A stretch of DNA of 64,000 nt, taken from NCBI GenBank assembly GCA_034440255.1, contig JAWXBU010000154.1, forward strand, positions 1 to 64,000, written 5' to 3'. A program made the translations under genes and the position numbers. How positions within the stretch are numbered: position 1 is the stretch's first letter; each line of letters begins with the position of its first letter. The DNA is from JAEUIA01 sp034440255 (lineage in GTDB: Bacteria; Planctomycetota; UBA1135; GCA-002686595). The notes under the pieces are model-generated. The model was not told where the DNA came from, did no database searches, and was given only the letters and a program-made list of their open reading frames with translations. This document shows positions 25,305 to 33,963 of the stretch, one piece after another.

Positions 25305-25727
25305 ATGCACGGTTCATCCAGTAGAGGCGGCAAGAAGCGCGCACGCATCGAGATCATCCCGCTGATCGACATCATCTTCTTCCTGTTGGCGACCTTCATC
25401 ATGGTGTCGCTTTCGATGACGAAGAACCAAGGCGTGCAAGTGGCGTTGCCGTCTGCCGGGGCAGCCACGTCGCTCGGCGACCAGCAAGAAATGGAGAAGG
25501 CGGTCACGCTGAGCGTCAGCGAAAAGGGCGAGGTCTTCTACAACAAAGAGAAGATCACGATCGCGCAGTTGCCGATGCGTCTTCAGACCTTCAAGGCGTC
25601 ATCCAAGGAGCCCAAAGTCATCATCAACAGCGATGGTAACGCCGACTGGAAACAAGTGGTTTCCGTGCTCGACGAGGTGAAGAAGGTCGGCATCGGCAAA
25701 GTCGGGATCAACACGGAGAAGCGATGA
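25305..25727 (+). CDS. exbD: ExbD/TolR family biopolymer transport protein
   Basis: 140 residues. A basic N-terminus is followed by one membrane helix with the essential Asp of the family (IPLIDIIFF, Asp about 22), then a periplasmic ExbD domain (VTLSVSEKGEVFYN, KVIINSDGNADW). It pairs with the ExbB-like protein to use proton motive force. The stop overlaps the tonB ATG (ATGA). Confidence 0.93.
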   Translation: MHGSSSRGGKKRARIEIIPLIDIIFFLLATFIMVSLSMTKNQGVQVALPSAGAATSLGDQQEMEKAVTLSVSEKGEVFYNKEKITIAQLPMRLQTFKASSKEPKVIINSDGNADWKQVVSVLDEVKKVGIGKVGINTEKR

Positions 25728-26431
25728 AACTCGGTTGGATCCTGGGAATCGTGACCGCGATCTTCGTGCACGTGTTCGTGCTGCTGTTCGGCGGTCTGTT
25801 CTTCCCGAACGACAAAGAAGCGCACCGTTCCATCACGGAAGTGGAACTGCTCGACGATACGGTGGAGACGAAGGAGAAGCCGCTCGACGATCAGCCCGTC
25901 GACGAAGAGATCGAAGCCGAGGCCGAGCCGCTCCCTGACGCCGCAGAAATCGTCAAGAGTCTGGAAGTAGCACCCATGAACGATGCTCCCGCACTCGAAG
26001 CGGCGAGCTTGAGCGCGATCGAAGCAGCTCTGAACGGACAAGGCGGGTCGAGCAGCGAGTTCGGCGACGCGTTGAGCTTTGCCTCCGGCGGCCGCATCGG
26101 CGGAACGGGACAGGCGGGCGCGCTGGGTGAGACCGCGGACAACGCCTTCAGCATGTCCGAGATCGATCAGAAACCGCGCGCTGTCTTCCAGTCGGCACCG
26201 ATGTATCCGGCTGAGTTGCGCGACAAGAAAATCGAAGGCTCCGTGACCGTGATCTTCGTCGTGGATTCGTCCGGCAAGGTCGTGGATCCGCGCATCGAGA
26301 AGTCGTCCAACCCGGCCTTCGACAAGCCGGCCCTCGACGCAGTGCGTCAATGGAAATTCGAGCCCGCCGTCAAAGGTGGCGAACGTGTGAACTGCAAGAT
26401 GCGTGCGCCGATCCGCTTCCAACCGAGGTAG
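25724..26431 (+). CDS. tonB: TonB energy-transducing protein
   Basis: 235 residues. N-terminal membrane anchor (about 5-25), an acidic Glu/Pro periplasmic linker (ETKEKPLDDQPVDEE region), a Gly/Ser-rich stretch, and the C-terminal TonB domain (MYPAELRDKKIEGSV, PALDAVRQWKFEPA; about 150-235). It delivers energy to the receptor encoded at the head of the block. It overlaps exbD by four bases. Confidence 0.93.
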   Translation: MKLGWILGIVTAIFVHVFVLLFGGLFFPNDKEAHRSITEVELLDDTVETKEKPLDDQPVDEEIEAEAEPLPDAAEIVKSLEVAPMNDAPALEAASLSAIEAALNGQGGSSSEFGDALSFASGGRIGGTGQAGALGETADNAFSMSEIDQKPRAVFQSAPMYPAELRDKKIEGSVTVIFVVDSSGKVVDPRIEKSSNPAFDKPALDAVRQWKFEPAVKGGERVNCKMRAPIRFQPR

Positions 26432-26436
26432 TAACC

Positions 26437-27804
26437 ATGAGAACTTCGAAAATGTACTTACTCGGCTTGGCGTTCATCGCGGCCGCTTCGACCAGCTTGC
26501 GTGCAGGCGAGATCGATCTCGAGGCGATGTGGAAGGACCCGACTTTCCAGCGACAGTTCGTGGGCAGCTACGGCGTCAACGCCGAGATCGAGCCGCGCGT
26601 CACGCCCGAAGAAGTCACGATCCTCGAGAAGATCAGGCCGCTCATGGGCACTGACTTGCCCAAAGCAGAAGAAGCCCTGCGCAAGGCGCTGAAGCCGACA
26701 TCTTCGGCCGTGCTCGACTTCACGCTGGGTGGAATCCAGTTCCAACAGGAGAGAACGGACTTAGCGCTCGCGAGCTATCGCAGCGCAGTCACCAAATTCC
26801 CGAGTTTCCGCCGGGCATGGCGCAACCTGGGCTTGATCTACGTGCGCAACAACAACTTCGACGAGGCCATCACGTCCTTCGTGAAGATGATCGAACTCGG
26901 GGGGGGCGACGCTTACTCGTACGGGTTGCTCGGATACGCTTATGCCTCCAAGGAAGATTTTCAGCCGGCCGAAGCTTCCTATCGAAACGCGCTCCTGCTT
27001 CAGCCCGAGAACACGGAGTGGCGGCTCGGACTGACGCGGTGTGCCTTCAAGCAGAAAAAATACGAGGACTGCGCGGCGCTACTGGACGTCTTGATCGCTC
27101 GCTACCCGGACAAAGCGGACTTCTGGCTGCTCCAAGCGCACACGTTCATGGGCATGAAGCAACCCATGAAGGCCGCCGAGAACCTCGAGGCGGTCGATCG
27201 CCTGGGCAAGTCGACCGTGGACTCGATGCACACGCTCGGGGACGTTTACATCAGCGAGAACGTATTGGAGCTCGCCGCGCGAGCGTACCAGCGCGCCATC
27301 GACATGGACGTGGCTCAGCCGATCGCGCGCCCCATACGTGCAGCGGAAGTCCTGGCTGCGCGCGGTGCGGTGTCTCAAGCGCGTCGTATCGCCAAGCACA
27401 TTCGCACGGTGATGGGCGCGCGAATTTCCGACGATGAGCGCGGCAAACTGCTGAAGCTCGAAGCTCGATTGAGCATGGCCGAAGGCGAATCCAGCGACGA
27501 GACTGCTGCGGTCCTGGAAGAGATCGTGCGGCTCGATCCGCTCGACGGCGAAGCCCTACTGCTCTTGGGCCAACATTACACGCGCAAAGATCAGCCCGAT
27601 CGGGCGATCTTCTACTTCGAGCGCGCTGAGAGCATGCCAGCGTTCGAGGTCAACGCCAGGATCCGTCACGCACAAGTGCTCGTCGGTCTAGGTCGCTACA
27701 CCGAGGCCGTCCCGCTGTTGCGCCGGGCCCAAGAATCCCGTCCGCGCGAGGACGTGGCCCGTTACCTCGAGCAAGTCGAGCGCATCGCCAAGTCGCGTCG
27801 CTGA
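26437..27804 (+). CDS. Periplasmic TPR protein of the TonB block
   Basis: 455 residues. Signal peptide ending near LRAG (residue 23), then about nine TPR-like helical pairs (for example AWRNLGLIYVRNNNFDEAI and LLLGQHYTRKDQPDRAI). A TPR gene follows tonB in several TonB2/TonB3-type clusters, so a role in assembling or supporting the transport complex is reasonable. The ATG at 26437 has GAGGT upstream and lies 5 nt after the tonB stop. Confidence 0.87.
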   Translation: MRTSKMYLLGLAFIAAASTSLRAGEIDLEAMWKDPTFQRQFVGSYGVNAEIEPRVTPEEVTILEKIRPLMGTDLPKAEEALRKALKPTSSAVLDFTLGGIQFQQERTDLALASYRSAVTKFPSFRRAWRNLGLIYVRNNNFDEAITSFVKMIELGGGDAYSYGLLGYAYASKEDFQPAEASYRNALLLQPENTEWRLGLTRCAFKQKKYEDCAALLDVLIARYPDKADFWLLQAHTFMGMKQPMKAAENLEAVDRLGKSTVDSMHTLGDVYISENVLELAARAYQRAIDMDVAQPIARPIRAAEVLAARGAVSQARRIAKHIRTVMGARISDDERGKLLKLEARLSMAEGESSDETAAVLEEIVRLDPLDGEALLLLGQHYTRKDQPDRAIFYFERAESMPAFEVNARIRHAQVLVGLGRYTEAVPLLRRAQESRPREDVARYLEQVERIAKSRR

Positions 27805-27897
27805 AGCGAAGTCTCGGTCTCGCGGCAGAGCTTCAGCGAATGCTCGACCGCTCTTCACCTGTTGCTCACAACTCGTTCCTAGCATCCTCGGCCAACA

Positions 27898-27925
27898 GCG
27901 TCGAGAACCAGAAATTTCTCGACGC
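27898..27925. other. Perfect 10-bp hairpin upstream of the secreted beta-helix gene
   Basis: Arms 27898-27907 and 27916-27925 pair perfectly around an 8-nt loop. It lies 93 nt after the TPR stop and 50 nt before the next start. No T-tract follows. It may end the tonB message, or stabilise the 5' leader of the downstream, probably highly expressed, gene. Confidence 0.55.
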
Positions 27926-27975
27926 CGAAGATCCCAACCCACCAACGAGCACATCAGTCGAGGAACTTTGTGAAA

Positions 27976-30084
27976 ATGAGAACTGCAACAATGATGACGA
28001 GCTTGGCCGTCCTCTGCATGGCGAGCACCGCCACGGCAGCCGACGTGTTCTTCCTCTCGTCGACGACGACTCCTTCGGACCCCATCCTGATCGCCACGTC
28101 TCAAACGTGGACTGCAAACAACGTCTACATCCTCCAGAGCCCGGTCTACATCATGCCGGGCGCTACGCTCACGATCGACGCGGGAACCGTCGTCGCCAGC
28201 ATGGGCTTCAACACGACGTCGCTTCTCAACGACCCGAACCTCGAAGGCGGCACGCTCGCCATCACGCGCGGCGCGCAGATCTTCGTCAATGGCACGGCGG
28301 CGCAGCCGGTCATCATGACCTCGCAGCGTGACACCGCTACGTGGGCCAACGGCAACCCGAAAACCGGCGTCTGGCGTGAAAGCGCCAACGAATGGGGCAA
28401 CCTGACGGTCATGGGTAGCGCCTACATCGCGGCTTCGGCTTGCAAGGTCGGCGTGCAAGTTCCGCCGATCACCGCAACCCCGAGCGCCACGAACTTCGCG
28501 TTCATGGAAGGCCTCACTCCCGCCAGCGTTTCCGACACGAAGACGCGCTACGGCGGCGGCAACGACAACGACGACAGCGGCAGCATCACGTACTTGTCGA
28601 TCCGCTACGGCGGCAAGGTCGTCGGGCTCGCCAACGAACTCAACGGCCTCTCGCTGGGCGGCATCGGCCGCAACACCGAGATCAGCCACCTCGAGATCAT
28701 GAACAACGTCGACGACGGCATCGAAATCTGGGGCGGAACGGTCAACCTCGACCACTTCAACATCTGGAACATCGGTGACGATTCCCTCGACGTCGACCAA
28801 GGTTGGCGTGGCAAGGCGCAGTTCGGCTTGCTCGTCCAAGGCTACAGCGTCAACGCTGCTCAAGGTTCGGGCGTGGGCGACAACCTGATCGAGATGGACG
28901 GCGCTGAAGATTCGGATCAGCAGCCGGTCACGACCTCGACGATCTACAACTGCACCTTGATCGGTCAGCCGGTCTCTGGAGCGGGCGACCACGCCATGGC
29001 TTTCCGCGACAACGCTCGCGTTCAGCTCCGCAACTGCATCTTCATGGACATCGGAGATCGCCTCGTCAGCCCGGACAATTCGGATGCCGACAATCCGTGC
29101 CCGGGTAGCGGCTACGGTTTCAACGGCACGCTCTCGTACGTCAATACCTGGACGACGCCGTTCACGGCGACGTCGACGGTCAATCCGTTCGCGACCCCGG
29201 CGGAGATCGCCGCCGCCTACACGGTCCAGACTTCCGGCAACCTGCTCGAAGTCAAAGACAGCGTCATGGTCCCGGCCACGTTCAGCGGCACGACGAACTA
29301 CTCGCAAGCGACCACCGTCGGCGTGTTCGCCCTCGCGAACAACAACGTCGGTGTCGCACCGTCGCCGCTCTCCACGGGCCCGGCGATTCAATCGATCCAA
29401 CGCGGAGCTCCCGTCGTTCGCGGCGGTCTCACCATGCGTCCCGTCACGCGCCTCGACCCGCGTCCGGCGAACGACGCTCTCACGAGCGTTTCGTCGGCCA
29501 ACCCGGCCGAAGGTTTCTGGGCCACCGCCAACTACCGCGGCGCGTTCGCTCCGACTGTCGAGCCGTGGGTCATCGGCTGGACGGCCTCGTACGCGTTCGG
29601 CTTGACGCCTGACATCGAAACGACGAACTACTTCTGCGTCGGCGACGGTTCTGCCACGGCTTGCCCGTGCGGGAACAGCGGTTTGCCGGGCAACGGCTGC
29701 GCCAGCTCGGCGTTCGCCGCCGGTGGTCACTTGGTGGCCCTTGGTGATCCGAGCATCTCGGGCGACACCCTCACGCTGACGGCGTCGAACATCCCGGGTC
29801 CGGCTCTGTTCATCCAGTCGACGGGCCTCGCTGGTTCGCCGATCGCGTTCGGCGATGGTCAGCTCTGCGCTGCCGTCGGCATCAACCGTCTCGGTGTCGT
29901 GTTCCCGAGCACGAGCGCCGCGACTTATCCGGGTGGACTGACCCCGGGTCCGATCTCCATCGTCGGCTCGAACATCGCCGGTGGCGTTCGTCACTACCAA
30001 GCTTGGTACCGCAGCTTGCCGTCCTTGTGCGGTGCAGGGAACTACGCCCTCACGCAAGGTTTGACGCTGACCTGGCAACCCTGA
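27976..30084 (+). CDS. Secreted beta-helix-like protein with C-terminal ACPCGN module
   Basis: 702 residues. Signal peptide ends near TATAAD. The body is Asn/Asp/Gly-rich beta repeats (GGIGRNTEISHLEIMNNVDD, GIEIWGGTVNLDHFNIWN), resembling a right-handed beta helix. The last 150 residues are the module starting GDGSATACPCGNSG and ending LTLTWQP, shared with the protein at 14005-15063. Codons are strongly biased to C-ending AAC, ATC, GTC and GGC compared with neighbours, as in highly expressed genes. The ATG at 27976 is chosen because AGGAAC lies about 9 nt upstream. Same strand directly after the TonB block, so it may be the surface partner or cargo of the receptor (inference). Confidence 0.82.
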   Translation: MRTATMMTSLAVLCMASTATAADVFFLSSTTTPSDPILIATSQTWTANNVYILQSPVYIMPGATLTIDAGTVVASMGFNTTSLLNDPNLEGGTLAITRGAQIFVNGTAAQPVIMTSQRDTATWANGNPKTGVWRESANEWGNLTVMGSAYIAASACKVGVQVPPITATPSATNFAFMEGLTPASVSDTKTRYGGGNDNDDSGSITYLSIRYGGKVVGLANELNGLSLGGIGRNTEISHLEIMNNVDDGIEIWGGTVNLDHFNIWNIGDDSLDVDQGWRGKAQFGLLVQGYSVNAAQGSGVGDNLIEMDGAEDSDQQPVTTSTIYNCTLIGQPVSGAGDHAMAFRDNARVQLRNCIFMDIGDRLVSPDNSDADNPCPGSGYGFNGTLSYVNTWTTPFTATSTVNPFATPAEIAAAYTVQTSGNLLEVKDSVMVPATFSGTTNYSQATTVGVFALANNNVGVAPSPLSTGPAIQSIQRGAPVVRGGLTMRPVTRLDPRPANDALTSVSSANPAEGFWATANYRGAFAPTVEPWVIGWTASYAFGLTPDIETTNYFCVGDGSATACPCGNSGLPGNGCASSAFAAGGHLVALGDPSISGDTLTLTASNIPGPALFIQSTGLAGSPIAFGDGQLCAAVGINRLGVVFPSTSAATYPGGLTPGPISIVGSNIAGGVRHYQAWYRSLPSLCGAGNYALTQGLTLTWQP

Positions 30085-30136
30085 TCGAGAGTGATTCGCG
30101 ACACGCTTGAAACGAGCGCGTCGTTGATTGCAAACA

Positions 30137-30172
30137 GGGGGTCGAGTTCGAACGTAAGTCGACTCGGCCCCC
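30137..30172. terminator. GC-rich terminator-like hairpin after beta-helix gene
   Basis: Arms 30137-30147 and 30162-30172 pair over 11 bp with one mismatch, about 50 nt after the stop at 30084. There is no T-run, so it may be a 3'-end stabiliser or a Rho-type pause site rather than a classical terminator. Confidence 0.55.
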
Positions 30173-30196
30173 GGTCCCATACAAGTAGCTACTCAC

Positions 30197-31447
30197 ATGA
30201 TTCAGATCTCGACTTTCACCGCTCTGGCGCTGACCGCATCCGCGGCAATCGTTGCATCCTTCACTCCTGTGAGTGCGTTCGACACGCAGGTTCAGAAATC
30301 GACCGAGACGGCGTCAGCGACGACCCTCGACGCGACCGATTCTCCGAAGCGTGCCGATGACGACGGTTCGCGCGACACGTCCGGAGAATGGACGGACAAG
30401 CCGATCGCGGCACATCGCGCAGAGCTGCTGACGCTCGCATTCGAAGCGGCGAGCTCGCTGCCCACGCACCCGCACGTCAAGAATCGCTGCCGCATGCAAG
30501 AAGACGTGATCACGACTTGCTTGGAACTCGAACAACCACGGCGCGCCCTGAGCTACATCGAGAAGATCGACAACTGGCGCCGTGGTTCTACCTATGCAGA
30601 TCTGGCGCTCTACCTGGCGCGTCACGAAAACGCACAACACGTCAGTCGATTCCTGGAGCTCGCGGACCAAGTCGCCGAGCGCAAGACCGAAGCAAGCAAC
30701 CAGGAGTGGCGCATCGATCTGATCAAGGCCAAGATCGCCGCCGTTCTCGTCGCTACGACCGCCGAGAAGGAGATCGTCGACTTCAAAGCGCGAGTTCCCG
30801 AACTCGACGCGATGGTCTACCACGGCGGCCTCGAGGAAACGACGCGCGCATTGTCCGAGTACGCGAAGCTCTACGACGAGCACTACGCCGACGAAACGCG
30901 GCGAAACATGCTCTACACGAAAGTGCGGAAGGGCTGGGGCAACACGCCCATTCAAGTGCGCTTCGAGTCGCTCTCGAAGCTCACCGAAACAGCCTTGGCT
31001 CACGACGATCGACCGACCGCCTTGGTGCTCGCGCGTGAGGCGAGAGAAGTTCTCGCCGCAGCGGACTTCGTGGCCGAGGATCGCATCCCGCTCATCGCGC
31101 GATCGGCAGCCTTGTTCCGCCGTGCGGGGGATCCGGACTCATCGAAGAAAGAACTCGACGCAGCCATCGCGCTCTACGACAAGCACGAAAAGGACATCGT
31201 CGACATCTATCGATCCACCGCGTTGCGTGCGCTCGCCGAGCAATACCAAGAATTGGGTGACGGCGATCGAGCCCTGACCTTGTACTCGCGCGCCGTCGAG
31301 GCCGGAGTCGTCAATCCGAATTCACGTCCAAGAGCCGACGACCTGATGGCGGTGTGCTGCTCGATGGCCAGATGCGACGTTCAGCCGACCGAACCGTTGA
31401 TGAAGCGACTGCGCGAGGTGCGCGCGAATCTGCGCGAGCCGTGGTGA
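30197..31447 (+). CDS. Secreted helical-repeat (TPR-like) protein of unknown function
   Basis: 416 residues. Signal peptide (1-27, ending VSAFD). The rest is predicted helical with TPR-like pairs, such as LALYLARHENAQHVSRFLEL near the middle and LRALAEQYQELGDGDRAL near residue 350. No catalytic motif was found. The ATG at 30197 lacks an obvious Shine-Dalgarno. It stands alone between two hairpins. Confidence 0.7.
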   Translation: MIQISTFTALALTASAAIVASFTPVSAFDTQVQKSTETASATTLDATDSPKRADDDGSRDTSGEWTDKPIAAHRAELLTLAFEAASSLPTHPHVKNRCRMQEDVITTCLELEQPRRALSYIEKIDNWRRGSTYADLALYLARHENAQHVSRFLELADQVAERKTEASNQEWRIDLIKAKIAAVLVATTAEKEIVDFKARVPELDAMVYHGGLEETTRALSEYAKLYDEHYADETRRNMLYTKVRKGWGNTPIQVRFESLSKLTETALAHDDRPTALVLAREAREVLAAADFVAEDRIPLIARSAALFRRAGDPDSSKKELDAAIALYDKHEKDIVDIYRSTALRALAEQYQELGDGDRALTLYSRAVEAGVVNPNSRPRADDLMAVCCSMARCDVQPTEPLMKRLREVRANLREPW

Positions 31448-31454
31448 TCGAATC

Positions 31455-31474
31455 CGACGAGTGAGTACTCGTCG
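31455..31474. terminator. 8-bp perfect hairpin after the TPR-like gene
   Basis: CGACGAGT-GAGT-ACTCGTCG starts 8 nt after the stop codon at 31447. The four-base loop and position suit a terminator, though no T-tract follows. Confidence 0.5.
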
Positions 31475-31594
31475 CGGCAGATCTGCATCCCTAGCAGCCC
31501 GTCGGAAAAGTCCGGCCTCTGAACACAACCTGCCGTCGCGCTGCTGCGTCGGCCTCGTCATGCCGTGCTCAGCGGCGAAGAAGTAGTCGCCGGA

Positions 31595-32416
31595 TCAGTG
31601 ACCCCAGCTACGTAGGTAGCGGAAGTCGTGGTTCACGGTGCGCTCGGACAATTTGGCGATCACCGGCGGTAGGCGCTTGTATTGATTGAGCGCGATCCGA
31701 CGGCCGATTTTGGCCACGAAATCCTGTGCGAAACCGGCAGCGAGCAAATCGTCGACCGAATAACGTTGGTCGACCATGAGCTCGAGGATCCTGTCGGCCT
31801 CAGCGTAGGTGAATCCGAGCTCGGCCTCGTCGGTTTGGCCTTGGAACAAGTCGGCAGAAGGAGCTTTGTCGACGACTGACGATGGCAGTTCCAAGTGGCG
31901 AGCGAGCTGATAGATCTGGTGCTTGTACAAATCGCCCAGCGGATTCAGCGCGGACGCTGCATCGCCGAACTGCGTCGAATAACCGAGCAGGATCTCGGTC
32001 TTGTTGCTCGTGCCGATGACGAGGCCGCGCCACTCGACAGACAGATCGTAGAGCACGATCATGCGCGCTCGCGCCATCACGTTGCCGCGGCGGATCTTGT
32101 CGGCGACGTCGACCGTGTCGAAGTAGCCGTCGGCGAGCTTCGAGATGTCGACCTTGCGGCTTTCGCAGCCGAGTTTTGCCACGACCTGGCGCGCGTCACC
32201 CTCGCTGTCGGGGTTGCTCGTCTTGTACGGCATCATCACGGCGAGCACGTTCTTCGCACCGAACGCGCGCGCGGCCAAGGCACATGAAACGGCCGAATCG
32301 ATTCCTCCCGAAAGTCCGAGAACAGCGCGCGTGAAGCCGAATTTGCCTGCTTCGACGCGCAAAAAGCGCACGAGAATGTCCTCGACGAGTTGCGGTTGGA
32401 TGTCGAGTCGATTCAT
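31595..32416 (-). CDS. nadE: NAD+ synthetase (synthetase subunit)
   Basis: Adenylates and amidates nicotinic acid adenine dinucleotide to NAD+. 273 residues, the size of a synthetase-only NadE. ATP-pyrophosphatase P-loop LGLSGGIDSAV near 34-44, then GTSNKTEILLGY and the C-terminal RRIALNQYKRLPP. The start overlaps the stop of the amidase gene as ATGA. Because bacterial glutamine-dependent NadE is usually one fused chain, this pair looks like the same enzyme split into two subunits. Confidence 0.93.
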   Translation of the reverse strand: MNRLDIQPQLVEDILVRFLRVEAGKFGFTRAVLGLSGGIDSAVSCALAARAFGAKNVLAVMMPYKTSNPDSEGDARQVVAKLGCESRKVDISKLADGYFDTVDVADKIRRGNVMARARMIVLYDLSVEWRGLVIGTSNKTEILLGYSTQFGDAASALNPLGDLYKHQIYQLARHLELPSSVVDKAPSADLFQGQTDEAELGFTYAEADRILELMVDQRYSVDDLLAAGFAQDFVAKIGRRIALNQYKRLPPVIAKLSERTVNHDFRYLRSWGH

Positions 32417-33276
32417 TGCGGTTGCGCTCCGCTGCCGAGGCGCGCCAGTTCGCGCGCGATGATCCACGGCTTTTCGTCGCGACGCAGAGGCGTCGCAACG
32501 CGTGCGCGACGCAGCACGTCGGAACTCAAATGGGCAGTCGCTCGTCCCGGCTCGAGCCCGGCAATCGCAGCTGTTTCACGGCCGTGCGGATCGACGCAGC
32601 GCGAACCGCCGCCGAACAAGATGCCGTCCTCGGACCCGACGCGGTTTACGTACACGATCCACGTCTGATAGAGGAGCGCGAGCGTGTCGTGGATCTTGTT
32701 CCACACGTGCGTCGAGCGCAGTCCCGTCTCGTCTTCGGTGACGCCGCGCGCGGGACCGGCGCTCGCGACGATCAATGCATCGACGTTGGACAAGAAATGC
32801 AGCCACGAACTGCCGACGTGCCACATGTCTTCGCAGATCAAAAGGCCAAAGCGACCGTGCTTGCTCTCGAACGCACGGAATCTCTCGCCTGGTGCGAAAT
32901 CGCGGCCTTCGTCGAACATGCCGTAGTGAACCAAGTGCACTTTGCGGTGCAGCTCGAGCAGCTCGCCGTCCTCGAACCATGCGACAGCGTTGTAGACGCG
33001 ACCGTCGCGACCGCGCTCGGCGAAACCGACGACGATCGAAATGCGGCGCGACAGGTCGGCGATCTGTTCGAGTTCGGCCGAATCGAGCGCCAGCGCGACC
33101 TCGGAGGTCTGATCCTTCAAGAAATAGCCGGTCAGCGAGAGTTCCGGAAACACGACGATGTCCGCCTGCTCGTCGATCGCAGCGCGGATTTCGCGCACGT
33201 GCGTTTCGAGATTCAAAGCGACATTGCCGAGCGTGGGTTCGACTTGGGCGAGAACGACGCGACAATCCATGGGCAT
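32413..33276 (-). CDS. Nitrilase/CN-hydrolase amidase, probable glutaminase subunit of NAD synthetase
   Basis: 287 residues of the nitrilase superfamily with the Glu-Lys-Cys triad: FPELSLTGY, LHRKVHLVHYGMFDE, and LLICEDMWH. These match the amidase domain of glutamine-dependent NadE, including the GMFDEGR loop. It should release ammonia from glutamine for the synthetase. The ATG at 33276 overlaps the upstream methyltransferase stop (TGATG), and its own stop overlaps nadE. Confidence 0.88.
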   Translation of the reverse strand: MPMDCRVVLAQVEPTLGNVALNLETHVREIRAAIDEQADIVVFPELSLTGYFLKDQTSEVALALDSAELEQIADLSRRISIVVGFAERGRDGRVYNAVAWFEDGELLELHRKVHLVHYGMFDEGRDFAPGERFRAFESKHGRFGLLICEDMWHVGSSWLHFLSNVDALIVASAGPARGVTEDETGLRSTHVWNKIHDTLALLYQTWIVYVNRVGSEDGILFGGGSRCVDPHGRETAAIAGLEPGRATAHLSSDVLRRARVATPLRRDEKPWIIARELARLGSGAQPQ

Positions 33277-33956
33277 CACGATAGCCGTTGCGTGGGCTTA
33301 TTCGAAACGCGCGGCTTCTCGGCGACTAGCAGGAACTGCTTGCCGAAGAAGCGCCACGCGAAGGGGAGCTTCAAATACGTTTTGACGAGGAAGTCGTTCA
33401 CCGGCAAACCTGCGCCGAAGCTCACCGGCAGGAAGCGCGGATGCACCTCGAGCAATTCGAATCCGGCGGCGTACAAGTGCTCGGCAACGGCGCGCTCGGT
33501 CAAGACGACGGTGTGGTCTGCGAAATCGAAGTACTCGCGATGACACGCGCGGAAATTCGGACCCATCACGGCGATGCGACCGCCGAGGGCAGTGACTTCG
33601 AACATGCGCTCGAGGAACGCAGCGACTTCGGTCTGGCTGCCCAAGTGCTCGAGGAAATTCGAGACGAACACGCCTTCGAAGTGATTCTTCGGCAGATCAA
33701 CGGTCGTGTTCATTCCGACGATCGAGCGCACACCAGGCTCGGCGAGTTGCGCGACTTGTTCGCCCATGTCGACCGCCCAACGCTCGCGCGCCGGAACTGC
33801 ATTGATGAATTCGCACGCGCCTGCGGCAGGGTCGAGCACGATCTGCGCGCGCCCGAGTTTTTCGCCGACGAAACCGGCCAGGATCTTCCACGTCGCGATC
33901 TTTTTCGCGCGCTCGACACCGCGGAAGCGGTACTGATAAATGCGGTCGTAATTCAT
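33276..33956 (-). CDS. Class I SAM-dependent methyltransferase
   Basis: 226 residues. Motif I is VLDPAAGACEF (about 42-52) instead of the usual DxGxGxG, followed by AVDMGE, VFVSNFLEHLGS and GGRIAVMGPNF, typical of type 11/23 methyltransferases. Acceptor unknown. The ATG at 33956 lies 7 nt after the MoxR stop; upstream codons in the open frame are antisense-like. Coupled to the amidase gene. Confidence 0.8.
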   Translation of the reverse strand: MNYDRIYQYRFRGVERAKKIATWKILAGFVGEKLGRAQIVLDPAAGACEFINAVPARERWAVDMGEQVAQLAEPGVRSIVGMNTTVDLPKNHFEGVFVSNFLEHLGSQTEVAAFLERMFEVTALGGRIAVMGPNFRACHREYFDFADHTVVLTERAVAEHLYAAGFELLEVHPRFLPVSFGAGLPVNDFLVKTYLKLPFAWRFFGKQFLLVAEKPRVSNKPTQRLS

Positions 33957-33963
33957 GTGCGGA

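Noticed and set aside
27688..30180. 830-codon open frame antisense to the beta-helix gene
   Set aside because: Result of the strong C-ending codon bias of the true gene; composition is Arg/Asp/Val-rich with no domains.
31485..31560. Sequence around AGCAGCCCGTCGGAAAAG resembling an insertion-sequence end
   Set aside because: Recalled similarity only; no partner inverted end, target duplication or transposase fragment seen nearby.
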